Origin: Pseudomonadota bacterium
GTDB lineage: Bacteria > Pseudomonadota > Alphaproteobacteria > Rhizobiales > Xanthobacteraceae
Assembly: GCA_023449855.1 (NCBI GenBank)
Contig: JAEXHR010000219.1
Span: 1-26,149 of the forward strand
Direction of reading: 5' to 3'
Length of the DNA stretch: 26,149 nt
Shown: positions 1 through 7,065 of the stretch, piece by piece
Position numbering within the stretch: position 1 is the stretch's first letter
Layout of the letters: each line of letters starts with the position of its first letter
Made by a program: the position numbers and the translations under genes
Notes under the pieces: model-generated
The model's input: only the letters and a program-made list of their open reading frames with translations
What the model was told of the DNA's origin: nothing
The model's database searches: none

Positions 1-90
1 TTGCGAGGAGCGCAGCGACGAAGCAATCCAGTTCTTTCTTCGCGCGGCTTCTGGATTGCTTCGTCGCCCTGCGGGCTCCTCGCAATGACG
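1..90. repeat. Family A palindromic repeat, copy 1 (left end cut by window)
   Basis: The outer arms TTGCGAGGAGC and GCTCCTCGCAATGACG are inverted, and the inner arms GAAGCAATCCAG and CTGGATTGCTTC are also inverted, so the whole element can fold into a long hairpin. The same core recurs at 5167-5258, 13837-13948 and 19632-19716. It ends about 20 bp beyond the stop codon of the acyl-CoA ligase at 112-1689 (minus strand), so it lies at the 3' end of that unit. The left terminus is missing because the window begins inside it. Confidence 0.85.
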
Positions 91-111
91 ATCGGGACGC
101 AACGTGTGCCG

Positions 112-1689
112 TCAATTCACTTGCCGGTCCTTCCCGATCCAATACGGCTCCCGCAATTGCCGCCGCAGGATCTTCCCCGATGCGTTGCGCGGCAAGGCCT
201 GGATGAAATCCACCGTCTTCGGCGTCTTGAAGGCGGCGATGCGCTGGCGCGTGAAGGCGATGATGTCGACCGCGCTGACCTCCTTGCCGGGCTTCAGCGC
301 CACGACGGCCTTCACCGCTTCGCCCCAGGTGTCGTCGGGTACGCCGACCACGGCGACTTCAGCCACATCCGGGTGATCGCAGATCGCGCTCTCCACTTCC
401 GCCGGATAGATGTTCTCGCCGCCGGAGATGATCATGTCCTTGATGCGGTCGTGGATGTAGAGGAAGCCATCGCTGTCGAGATAGCCGGCATCGCCGGTGC
501 GCAGCCAGTTGTCGCGATCGAGCGTGCGTGCGGTGGCGTCCGGCAGATTCCAGTAACCCACCATGTTGGAGGCCGAGCGCGTCGCGATTTCGCCGACTTC
601 TCCCACGGGAAGCGGTTTGCCGTCGGGATCGAGGATGGCGATCTCGATGCCCGGCAGCGCCTTGCCGGCCGAGCGCATGCAGTCGCGGCCCTCGACATGA
701 TCTTCCGGCGCCAGCACCACGATGGTGCCGGTGGTCTCGGTCATGCCGTACATCTGCACGAAGCCGCAGCCGAACACCGCGATGCATTCCTTCAGCAGTG
801 CAGCCGGGATCGGGGAAGCGCCATACATGATGTATTTGAGCTGCGAAAAGTCCATCTCGCGGGCGCGCGGCTGGCGCACGATGAACTGCATCGCCGCCGG
901 CACCAGGAATAGTTTGCTGATCCCGTAGTCGCGGAAGAAATCGAGTACCTTGTTCGGATCGAACTCCCGCGCGATCACGCTCTTGGCGCCGTGATAGAGG
1001 CCGAACACCGCCCAGCCGACACCGCCGATATGGAATACCGGCATTGCCACCAGCGAGACATCGGTATCCGTCCAGACATTCCAGTCCGGATTTTCGTCGG
1101 TGCCGCCGATGCGCAGCAGCGACAGGAAGTTCTGATGCGACAGCATCGCGCCTTTCGGCTTTCCCGTGGTGCCGGACGTATAGAGCTGGATCGCGACATC
1201 GTTCTTGCCCATCGCAATGTTCGGATCGCTGTCGCTCTGTGCATCGCGCCAGGCGGCAAAGTCCTTCCACTCCGACGCGCCGCCTTCCATGGCCATGATC
1301 GCGCGCACGCCCGGGAACTGGTCCTTGAGGCTGCGGACGAGATCGATGAATTCCGGACCGACGAACAGCACGGCTGCCCTGGCGTCGTCGACGATGAAGG
1401 CGATCTCCGGTCCGGCGAGACGCCAGTTCACCGGTGCGGTGACGACCTTTGCCTTCACGGCCCCGAGCAGGAGTTCGATGAAGAGGTCGCTGTTCTTGCC
1501 GAGATACGCGACGCGCTCGTCCGGCTTGACGCCAAGGGCGATCAGCCCGTTGGCGACCTGGTTGGCGCGGCGATCCAGCTCGGCATAGTTGGTCTCGCGC
1601 CCCTCGAACACCAGCGCGGTCGAGTCTCCACGCGTTTTGGCTTGAATCCGAATGACATCGGCCAGCGTGGCCGCTTCCGCAACGGACAT
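112..1689 (-). CDS. Acyl-CoA ligase, AMP-binding (long-chain fatty-acid--CoA ligase-like)
   Basis: This 525-residue protein of the ANL (adenylate-forming) superfamily should convert a carboxylic acid, ATP and CoA to an acyl-CoA, AMP and pyrophosphate in the cytoplasm. Visible motifs are the phosphate-binding loop YTSGTTGKPKG (about residues 170-180), the adenine motif MYGMTETTG, the hinge and A8 region LRTGDAGYLDSDGF and DRIKDMIISGGENIYP, and the C-terminal catalytic lysine in NASGKILRR. Length is normal for the family. The frame stays open upstream to 2091, but I chose the ATG at 1689. It has a strong GGAGGGAG ribosome site, and the longer version would run into the AraC gene and carries atypical low-complexity sequence. 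It lies 143 bp downstream of the AraC-type regulator on the same strand, so the regulator may control it. The substrate cannot be told from sequence; medium or long fatty acids or aromatic acids are possible. Confidence 0.9.
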   Translation of the reverse strand: MSVAEAATLADVIRIQAKTRGDSTALVFEGRETNYAELDRRANQVANGLIALGVKPDERVAYLGKNSDLFIELLLGAVKAKVVTAPVNWRLAGPEIAFIVDDARAAVLFVGPEFIDLVRSLKDQFPGVRAIMAMEGGASEWKDFAAWRDAQSDSDPNIAMGKNDVAIQLYTSGTTGKPKGAMLSHQNFLSLLRIGGTDENPDWNVWTDTDVSLVAMPVFHIGGVGWAVFGLYHGAKSVIAREFDPNKVLDFFRDYGISKLFLVPAAMQFIVRQPRAREMDFSQLKYIMYGASPIPAALLKECIAVFGCGFVQMYGMTETTGTIVVLAPEDHVEGRDCMRSAGKALPGIEIAILDPDGKPLPVGEVGEIATRSASNMVGYWNLPDATARTLDRDNWLRTGDAGYLDSDGFLYIHDRIKDMIISGGENIYPAEVESAICDHPDVAEVAVVGVPDDTWGEAVKAVVALKPGKEVSAVDIIAFTRQRIAAFKTPKTVDFIQALPRNASGKILRRQLREPYWIGKDRQVN

Positions 1690-1832
1690 GACGTTTCTCC
1701 CTCCGACATTTTCTAGTTGCGGAGAGTGTGAGGGCGTCCGTTGAAGCTGACAAGATGGGAAAGGTGCTGCGGTGCGATGAGCAGGCGCGACCTTGTGTAC
1801 CAACGCGGTCGTCGCGCGTGAAAAGCGTCCAC

Positions 1833-2639
1833 CTAGCCCGCTCGACGGCCGGTTGTGCGCTGCCTCGAAAAATAACGCGCCGGCGGGGCACCGAAGGCGC
1901 GGCGGAACATGGCGATGAAATTGCTCGGCGTTGCATAGCCGAGCCGTTCGGCGACATCGGCAACCGCCTCGTTGCGAGCGAGGCGCTCCAGCGCCAGCGT
2001 CAAACGTGCCTGCTGTCGCCATTGGGCGAAGCTCATGCCGGTCTCGGCCATGAAGATGCGGCGTGCGGTCCGTTCTGACAAATCCGCCCATGCAGCCAGT
2101 TCCTGCAGCGTGCGGCCGTCGCCCGGTCGTTTGATCAATGCATTGGCGATGCGCAACGCGCGGATTTCAGTCGGCATCGGCAGATGCAGCGGCTCCTGCG
2201 GCGCACTGCGAATTTCGTCGAGCAGGACTCTGACCAGTCGTGTTTGCGTCGGCGTCAGCCGCTCGGCGCTCGTCCAGCCCGCTGCGCGCCGCACCAGCGC
2301 CCGCAGCAGGTCGCTGACGCCCATCACGCAGGGCTGCGCAGGCAATGTCCTGCTCGCGGCCGGCGTGAGCAGCACGCCCCATCCGCTCAGTACGCCGCTG
2401 AGTGTCACCTTGTGAGACAACCCGGGCGGCAGCCAGCCGATGCGCTGCGGCGGCAGCAGCCACGAGCCATATTTCGTATGCAGGCGGATCAATCCGCTTT
2501 CGATGCAGAACAACTGGCCGCGGCGATGGTGATGCCAGTCGAGTTCACGGGTGCCGAGCAGGAATGCGTCACCGGGCTCGTCGCTGCCCCAGATGGCGAT
2601 CGCCGATGGTCCATCGATGCGCTCTGTGAACGAGGTCAT
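1833..2639 (-). CDS. AraC-family transcriptional regulator
   Basis: This 268-residue protein has a cupin-like N-terminal sensor half and a C-terminal double helix-turn-helix. The N-terminal half carries the WHHHRRGQLFCIESG segment (about residues 35-49) followed by PPQRIGWLPPG, typical of the AraC_binding cupin fold. The C-terminal half (about residues 165-262) contains LQELAAWADLSERTARRIF and VAERLGYATPSNFIAMFRRAFG, the two recognition helices. The family binds DNA and usually activates nearby catabolic genes when an effector is bound. It sits upstream of the acyl-CoA ligase on the same strand and is divergent from the small gene at 2769. A 7-bp perfect inverted repeat at 2656-2681, just before its start, may be its own operator. 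The ATG at 2639 has only a weak ribosome site. The effector is unknown. Confidence 0.92.
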   Translation of the reverse strand: MTSFTERIDGPSAIAIWGSDEPGDAFLLGTRELDWHHHRRGQLFCIESGLIRLHTKYGSWLLPPQRIGWLPPGLSHKVTLSGVLSGWGVLLTPAASRTLPAQPCVMGVSDLLRALVRRAAGWTSAERLTPTQTRLVRVLLDEIRSAPQEPLHLPMPTEIRALRIANALIKRPGDGRTLQELAAWADLSERTARRIFMAETGMSFAQWRQQARLTLALERLARNEAVADVAERLGYATPSNFIAMFRRAFGAPPARYFSRQRTTGRRAG

Positions 2640-2655
2640 GGTGCCGCGCCTATTC

Positions 2656-2681
2656 AGAACCGCTCAAGGTTGGCCGGTTCT
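2656..2681. promoter_or_regulatory. Candidate operator: AGAACCG / CGGTTCT inverted repeat
   Basis: Perfect 7-bp arms (AGAACCG at 2656-2662, CGGTTCT at 2675-2681) are separated by 12 bp, which puts the arm centres 19 bp apart, about two helical turns. It lies 17 bp before the AraC-type gene start, in the divergent region shared with the small gene at 2769. Autoregulation is inferred. AraC proteins often use direct repeats, so another regulator is possible. Confidence 0.4.
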
Positions 2682-2768
2682 CATTGTTTTACGTCCGAAT
2701 GTCGTTAACGCGTTTGGCCCTTCCGGTCTATCTCCGCATGCAGGTCAACGAACAGTCAGGAGACGACC

Positions 2769-3185
2769 ATGAGCCTCGATAACGGTGCCTTTCTCATTCA
2801 TGACGTTGCGGCATTTCCGATTGTGTGGGTCCGGCACGACGAGATCCAGCCGGGAAGCGCGGCGCAATGGGAAGTCGAGATGGACGATCTCGTCGGCCGC
2901 AAGCAGCCTTTCGTGATGATCATGGCCAGTCATCAGCATCACGAGGAAGCGCATGAAGATCGCAAGGCGAGGGGGCTTTGGCTCAAGCGCAACAAGGCGA
3001 CCCTTGCGCTGCTGTGTCGCGCCATCATTGCGGTGGAGCCGAATGCGGTGACGCGCGTTCTCGTCGAGGCGCAGTCGGCCTTGGCGACCAAAGCCTTCGG
3101 CATCAAGTCCGCAGTGGTCGCATCGGAGGAGGAGGCGATACGCGTTGCCGAGGAGCGTTTGCGGGAGGCCGCGCGTTCGCATTGA
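2769..3185 (+). CDS. Conserved small protein of unknown function
   Basis: This 138-residue soluble protein has no signal peptide or membrane segment, and I do not recognise a named domain. It opens with MSLDNGAFLIHDVAAFPIVWVRHDEI. It has a central acidic and histidine-rich stretch (SHQHHEEAHEDRK, about residues 57-69) followed by a basic stretch, and ends in an acidic amphipathic helix (VVASEEEAIRVAEERLREA). An AGGAG ribosome site lies seven bases before the ATG. The third-position GC bias and regular composition indicate a real gene. It is transcribed divergently from the AraC regulator and converges on the SDR at 3339-4211, with a family C repeat between them. My impression is that similar short proteins occur in Bradyrhizobium-type genomes. 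I assign no function. Confidence 0.75.
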   Translation: MSLDNGAFLIHDVAAFPIVWVRHDEIQPGSAAQWEVEMDDLVGRKQPFVMIMASHQHHEEAHEDRKARGLWLKRNKATLALLCRAIIAVEPNAVTRVLVEAQSALATKAFGIKSAVVASEEEAIRVAEERLREAARSH

Positions 3186-3200
3186 CCGTCATGTACAATC

Positions 3201-3315
3201 GCTCCCTCATGGTGAGGAGCCCGCCGTTATGCGCGCGTCTCGAACCACGAGTTGGCGAGCTTCGCTCCATCCTTCGGGACGCCGCGCTGTGCGCGGCTCC
3301 TCAGGATGAGGGAGC
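3201..3315. repeat. Family C palindromic repeat, copy 1
   Basis: The ends are perfectly inverted (GCTCCCTCAT at 3201-3210, ATGAGGGAGC at 3306-3315). Inside are further paired blocks typified by GGTGAGGAG and CTCCTCAGGATG, plus CCATCCTTCGGGACGCCG. It fills the junction between the convergent genes ending at 3185 (plus) and 3339 (minus), where it could act as a bidirectional transcription stop. Related copies lie at 12757-12863, 18801-18904 and 26116-26149. Confidence 0.85.
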
Positions 3316-3338
3316 GCTTGTCGAAGGAGGGCTGGCAC

Positions 3339-4211
3339 TCACCCCCGCTTCGCCTTGTCCTTCTCGTTCTGCGCCATGATGCTGGCCTTTGCCGCGTCCC
3401 AGTCGGCGTCCGACCATTCGCGGAGCTGATAGAAATTGCCGCCCATGGCGAGCGCCTGCGCGCCGTCCATGGCGATGGTCTCGCCATTGATCCAGTCGCA
3501 GCCGCCGGAGATCAGGAACACCGCGAGATTCTGCAGCTCCTCCATGGTGCCGGTGCGACCCATGGGATTCCACGCCTTGGTGCGCGCGCCGGCTTCATCG
3601 CCGGGTTTGATGCGCTTGCTCATGCCTTCGGTGGGAATCTCGCCCGGCGCGATGGTGTTGAGGCGGATGCCGTAGCGGCCCCATTCGGTGGCAAGCGACA
3701 TGGTCATGGCATGGATCGCCGACTTGCTCATGGCGGACGGCACCACATAAGGGCTGCCGTTACGGACCCAGGTCACGGTGATCGACACCACATTGCCGCG
3801 CGTGCCGCCCGCGATCCAGCGGCGGCCGACGGCATGCGTCACATAGAAGGTGCCGTGCATCACGATGTTGGCCACGGCGTCAAAGCCGCGCGGGGAAAGG
3901 TCCTGCGTCTTCGAGATGAAGTTGCCGGCTGCATTGTTGATGAGATCGGTGAGGGGGCCGTCGGCCCAGATGCCCTCGATCATGGCATCCACCGCGGCGC
4001 TGTCGCGAATGTCGACGCCGTGGCTCGTCACCTTGCCGCCGAACTCGGCCATCAGCTCGGTGGCAGTCTCGTCGCATACGCTCTTGCGGCGGCCGCAGAT
4101 GTGCACCTCAGCTCCCAGTTGCAGGAATTTGCTGGCCATCGACTTGCCAAGGCCGGTGCCGCCGCCTGTGACGAGGATTTTTCTGCCTGCGAGAAGCTGC
4201 TGATTGAACAT
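3339..4211 (-). CDS. SDR oxidoreductase resembling 2,4-dienoyl-CoA reductase
   Basis: This is a 290-residue cytoplasmic short-chain dehydrogenase. The cofactor site is TGGGTGLG (residues 15-22) followed by CGRR (39-42); the arginines suggest NADP(H). The NNAAGNF motif (92-98) and the segment VVPSAMSKSAIHAM match the pattern of eukaryotic dienoyl-CoA reductases rather than classical SDRs. The usual YxxxK is SxxxK (S159, K163), as in human DECR1. The DECR1 catalytic Tyr position appears to be Trp148 here. Such enzymes reduce 2,4-dienoyl-CoA esters during beta-oxidation of unsaturated acids. It is divergent from a crotonase, and two acyl-CoA ligases are nearby, which supports that role. The ATG at 4211 lies behind AGGACC, a moderate ribosome site. 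A reductase for another CoA thioester is possible. Confidence 0.85.
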   Translation of the reverse strand: MFNQQLLAGRKILVTGGGTGLGKSMASKFLQLGAEVHICGRRKSVCDETATELMAEFGGKVTSHGVDIRDSAAVDAMIEGIWADGPLTDLINNAAGNFISKTQDLSPRGFDAVANIVMHGTFYVTHAVGRRWIAGGTRGNVVSITVTWVRNGSPYVVPSAMSKSAIHAMTMSLATEWGRYGIRLNTIAPGEIPTEGMSKRIKPGDEAGARTKAWNPMGRTGTMEELQNLAVFLISGGCDWINGETIAMDGAQALAMGGNFYQLREWSDADWDAAKASIMAQNEKDKAKRG

Positions 4212-4241
4212 GGGAGGGTCCTGCTTTAAGGGGATGCGGAC

Positions 4242-4270
4242 GGGTTAATTAGTTGGTTGACTAAAACCCC
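4242..4270. promoter_or_regulatory. Candidate operator between divergent SDR and crotonase genes
   Basis: TTAGT (4249-4253) and ACTAA (4260-4264) are inverted around a 6-bp spacer. They are embedded in wider, imperfect GGGTT and AACCC arms, giving an AT-rich dyad of about 29 bp in GC-rich DNA. It lies 31 bp from the SDR start and about 70 bp from the crotonase start, suitable for control of both. Regulators of fatty-acid genes are often TetR-type proteins that bind such dyads, but the binding protein here is unknown. Confidence 0.45.
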
Positions 4271-4294
4271 ACAAACGCTGCCCTGTAAAGCGCA

Positions 4295-4320
4295 GAACAC
4301 GGACAACGTGTTCGAGAACA
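4295..4320. promoter_or_regulatory. Overlapping GAACA/TGTTC palindromes before the crotonase
   Basis: GAACACG (4295-4301) and CGTGTTC (4307-4313) form a perfect dyad with a 5-bp spacer. TGTTC (4309-4313) then pairs again with GAACA (4316-4320) across 2 bp. Three half-sites in 26 bp, ending 21 bp before the crotonase ATG, suggest cooperative binding or a second operator for the plus-strand gene. The spacing does not fit the alphaproteobacterial LexA box (GAAC-N7-GAAC). Confidence 0.4.
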
Positions 4321-4341
4321 AGTCTAGGAAGGAAACCTCCC

Positions 4342-5151
4342 ATGGAAGATCGCGTCCAGGTGTCCATGTCGGGCGGCGTCGCCGATGTCCGGATGGTCCG
4401 TGCGGACAAGATGAATGCGCTGGACGCCCCGATGTTTGCGGCCTTGGTGGACACTGCCGACAAGCTCAGCCGTGAAAAAGGGCTGCGCGCGGTGGTGCTG
4501 TCCGGCGAAGGGCGTGCCTTTTGTGCCGGCCTCGACATGGGACGATTCGCCGCCATGAAAGAGAGCGGCGGTGACGGTATCGGCGGCGGACAGAAGCGCG
4601 ATCTGTCGCTGCGCACCCATGGACTTTGCAATCATTCGCAACAGGCGGTGTGGGGCTGGCGTCAGCTTCCGGTGCCGGTGATCGCCGCCGTGCACGGCGT
4701 TGCTTTCGGCGGTGGTTTCCAGGTGGCGCTCGGCGCCGACATGCGCTTCCTCGCGCCGGATACGCGGATGTCGATCATGGAGATCAAATGGGGGCTGGTG
4801 CCCGACATGGCCGGCACGCCGATCCTGGCCGCGCTGGTGCGCGACGATATCCTGCGCGATCTCACTTACACCGGCCGCATCTTCTCGGCGCAGGAGGCGT
4901 TGAGCTACGGTCTCGCCACGCGCATCGTCGATGATCCGCGTGCGGTCGCGCTTGAAGTCGCCCACGAAATCGCGGGCAAGAGCCCGGATGCGATCCGCGC
5001 GGCCAAGCGGATGCTCAACAATCTGTCGGTCGATCCCGGCCCGGCACTGCTGGCGGAATCCGTCGAGCAGATGAAGCTGATGGGCGGGCCGAACCAGACC
5101 GAAGCCGTGCGTGCCAATATCGAGAAGCGCGCGCCGAATTTTGCTGATTAA
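4342..5151 (+). CDS. Crotonase / enoyl-CoA hydratase family protein
   Basis: This 269-residue cytoplasmic crotonase-fold enzyme should act on an acyl-CoA, probably by hydration or isomerisation of a double bond. The oxyanion-hole loops are visible as GRAFCAGLDM (residues 58-66) and GVAFGGGF (119-126), and the third region as EIKWGLVPDMAGT (147-159). Of the two glutamates used by classical enoyl-CoA hydratase, the first position is glutamine (Q127) while the second is kept (E147). Ordinary hydratase activity is therefore not assured. The start has an AAGGAAACC ribosome site. It is divergent from the dienoyl-CoA reductase-like SDR and is followed, after a family A repeat, by an acyl-CoA synthetase, so a role in catabolism of unsaturated or unusual acyl-CoAs is likely. 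Confidence 0.9.
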   Translation: MEDRVQVSMSGGVADVRMVRADKMNALDAPMFAALVDTADKLSREKGLRAVVLSGEGRAFCAGLDMGRFAAMKESGGDGIGGGQKRDLSLRTHGLCNHSQQAVWGWRQLPVPVIAAVHGVAFGGGFQVALGADMRFLAPDTRMSIMEIKWGLVPDMAGTPILAALVRDDILRDLTYTGRIFSAQEALSYGLATRIVDDPRAVALEVAHEIAGKSPDAIRAAKRMLNNLSVDPGPALLAESVEQMKLMGGPNQTEAVRANIEKRAPNFAD

Positions 5152-5166
5152 GCTCTAACCTCTCTG

Positions 5167-5258
5167 CCGTCATTGCGAGCGCAGCGAAGCAATCCAGAAG
5201 GCCGCGCGAAGAAAAGGACTGGATTGCTTCGTCGCCAAGAGGCTCCTCGCAATGACGG
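5167..5258. repeat. Family A palindromic repeat, copy 2
   Basis: CCGTCATTGCGAG and CTCGCAATGACGG are inverted ends, and GAAGCAATCCAG and CTGGATTGCTTC are inverted inner arms. It starts 15 bp after the crotonase stop codon. The 11 bases before it (TAACCTCTCTG) are also found before copy 4 at 19621. Confidence 0.88.
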
Positions 5259-5305
5259 GTGAGGGATTGCGTCCAAATCAAGAATAACAAGAACCGGAAA
5301 CACCC

Positions 5306-6850
5306 ATGTCATCCTCCACTCCCCGCCACGGCATCCTCAGCGGCGACCGTCTGCGCTCATTCGACGACATCAATGCCCGCGCCAGCCGCATTGCGTCGGG
5401 TCTCGCGAAGCTCGGCGTCAAACAGGGCGACAGCGTCAGCATTCTGATGCGCAATGACGTCGCTTTCATTGAAGCTGCCTATGCAGTGGCGCGGCTCGGG
5501 GCTTATGCGGTGCCGGTGAACTGGCACTTCAAGCCGGAAGAGATCACCTATGTTCTCAAGGACTCCGGCAGCAATGTCCTGATCAGCCATGCCGACATGC
5601 TGCATCAGTTGCGCGACGCAATCCCGACCGGCATCACCACGATATCGGTGCCGACGCCGCCAGAGATCGTTGCGAACTACAAGGCCGATCCCGCGATGCT
5701 CGGCACGCCGGATGGCGCCATTGATATGGAAAGCTGGCTGCAGGAGCAGCCGCCCTATGACGGCCCGGCGGTGCCGGCGCCGCATAACATGATCTACACC
5801 TCAGGCACGACAGGTCATCCGAAAGGCGTGCGTCGCTATGCGCCGACGCCTGCGCAGGCAGCCTCAGCGGATCAGATGCGCGCCCGCGTGTATGGTCTGA
5901 AGGAAGGGGCACGTGCCCTGTTGCCGGGGCCGCTCTATCACTCGGCGCCGAACGCTTTCGCGCTGCGCGCCGGCCGCCTCAATGGCATGCTCGTCATGAT
6001 GCCGCGCTTCGATGCCGAGGAGTTCCTGCGCATCGTGCAGGATGAGAAGATCGATACCATCTTCATGGTGCCGACCATGTTCATCCGCCTGATGAAATTG
6101 CCGGAGGATGTGCGCAAGAAATATGACATGTCGTCGCTACGCCACATCATCCATGCTGCTGCGCCGTGCCCGGCCGACGTGAAGACCGCCATGATCGACT
6201 GGTGGGGCCCGGTGATCTACGAGTTCTACGGATCGACGGAATCCGGCGCCGTCACCTTTGCCAATTCCGAGGACGCGCTGAAAAAGCCCGGCACCGTCGG
6301 CAAGATCGCGCCGGGCGCCGAGCTGCGCTTTCTCGGTGATAACGGCGAGATCCTGCCGCAGGGCGAGATCGGCGAAATCTATTCGCGCATCGCCGGCAAT
6401 CCGGATTTCACCTATCATAACAAGCCCGAAAAGCGCGCCGAGATCGACCGCGATGGTTTCATCACCTCGGGCGATGTCGGTTACATCGACAAAGATGGCT
6501 ATGTCTTCATCTGCGACCGCAAACGCGACATGGTGATCTCCGGCGGCGTCAACATCTATCCGGCCGAGATCGAATCGGCGCTGCATGCGCTTCCCGGCGT
6601 GCACGATTGCGCGGTGTTCGGCATTCCCGATGCGGAATTCGGCGAGAGCCTGATGGCGGTGATCGAGCCGCAGCCCGGTGTGGTGCTCGATCTCGCCTCG
6701 ATCCGCGCCGATCTGAAGAAGGCGCTCGCCGACTACAAGGTGCCGAAGCAGATGGAAATCCAGAGCAATCTGCCGCGCGAGGATTCCGGCAAGATCTTCA
6801 AGCGCCGGCTGCGCGACCCGTATTGGGCGAAGGCGGGACGGGCGATCTAG
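5306..6850 (+). CDS. Acyl-CoA synthetase, AMP-binding
   Basis: This 514-residue ANL-superfamily enzyme activates a carboxylic acid to its CoA thioester with ATP. Motifs are YTSGTTGHPKGV (residues 164-175), FYGSTESGAV, TSGDVGYIDKDGYVFICDRKRDMVISGGVNIYPAEIE (read in parts across the hinge) and the C-terminal lysine motif DSGKIFKRRLRDPYW. The N-terminus is short for the family, but the ATG at 5306 is the first sensible start, with a weak GGAAA ribosome site. It is plainly different from the ligase at 112-1689, so the two probably handle different acids. It follows the crotonase on the same strand across a family A repeat, so it may be a separate transcript. A family B repeat follows. The substrate is unknown. 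Confidence 0.9.
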   Translation: MSSSTPRHGILSGDRLRSFDDINARASRIASGLAKLGVKQGDSVSILMRNDVAFIEAAYAVARLGAYAVPVNWHFKPEEITYVLKDSGSNVLISHADMLHQLRDAIPTGITTISVPTPPEIVANYKADPAMLGTPDGAIDMESWLQEQPPYDGPAVPAPHNMIYTSGTTGHPKGVRRYAPTPAQAASADQMRARVYGLKEGARALLPGPLYHSAPNAFALRAGRLNGMLVMMPRFDAEEFLRIVQDEKIDTIFMVPTMFIRLMKLPEDVRKKYDMSSLRHIIHAAAPCPADVKTAMIDWWGPVIYEFYGSTESGAVTFANSEDALKKPGTVGKIAPGAELRFLGDNGEILPQGEIGEIYSRIAGNPDFTYHNKPEKRAEIDRDGFITSGDVGYIDKDGYVFICDRKRDMVISGGVNIYPAEIESALHALPGVHDCAVFGIPDAEFGESLMAVIEPQPGVVLDLASIRADLKKALADYKVPKQMEIQSNLPREDSGKIFKRRLRDPYWAKAGRAI

Positions 6851-6860
6851 CACGGAACTG

Positions 6861-6981
6861 TAGCCCGGATGGAGCCACCGGGTCGCGCGAAGCGCGCCCG
6901 ATGATAAACTCCGCGTAATCCGGGGATGTCGAGCCTGTTGAAACGCCGGTCCCCGGGTTGCGCTTCGCTCCACCCGGGCTA
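6861..6981. repeat. Family B palindromic repeat, copy 1 (enlarged)
   Basis: The ends TAGCCCGGATGGAG and CTCCACCCGGGCTA are inverted. A block beginning GCGTAATCCGGGGATG at 6913 is identical over 21 bases to copy 3 at 22497-22517. Compared with copy 3, this copy holds about 38 extra bases in the left arm (about 6875-6912), which themselves contain GCGCG/CGCGC complementarity. It starts 10 bp after the acyl-CoA synthetase stop. Confidence 0.85.
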
Positions 6982-7065
6982 CTGCCTACCACGCGCGAAA
7001 CTTCACCTTGCATCGCAGCAAGACATGCGACCAAATGGGCGACCGGCCACATTCCGGAGTTGCCC

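Noticed and set aside
1690..2091. Extension of the acyl-CoA ligase frame by 134 residues
   Set aside because: The added part has no family similarity, overlaps the AraC-type gene, and the ATG at 1689 has a strong ribosome site.
4295..4320. LexA (SOS) box
   Set aside because: The alphaproteobacterial form is GAAC-N7-GAAC; here the half-sites are inverted and spaced differently.
6958..7065. Upstream start for ppc
   Set aside because: The extra residues come from the family B repeat and its flank; the ATG at 7066 has a good ribosome site.
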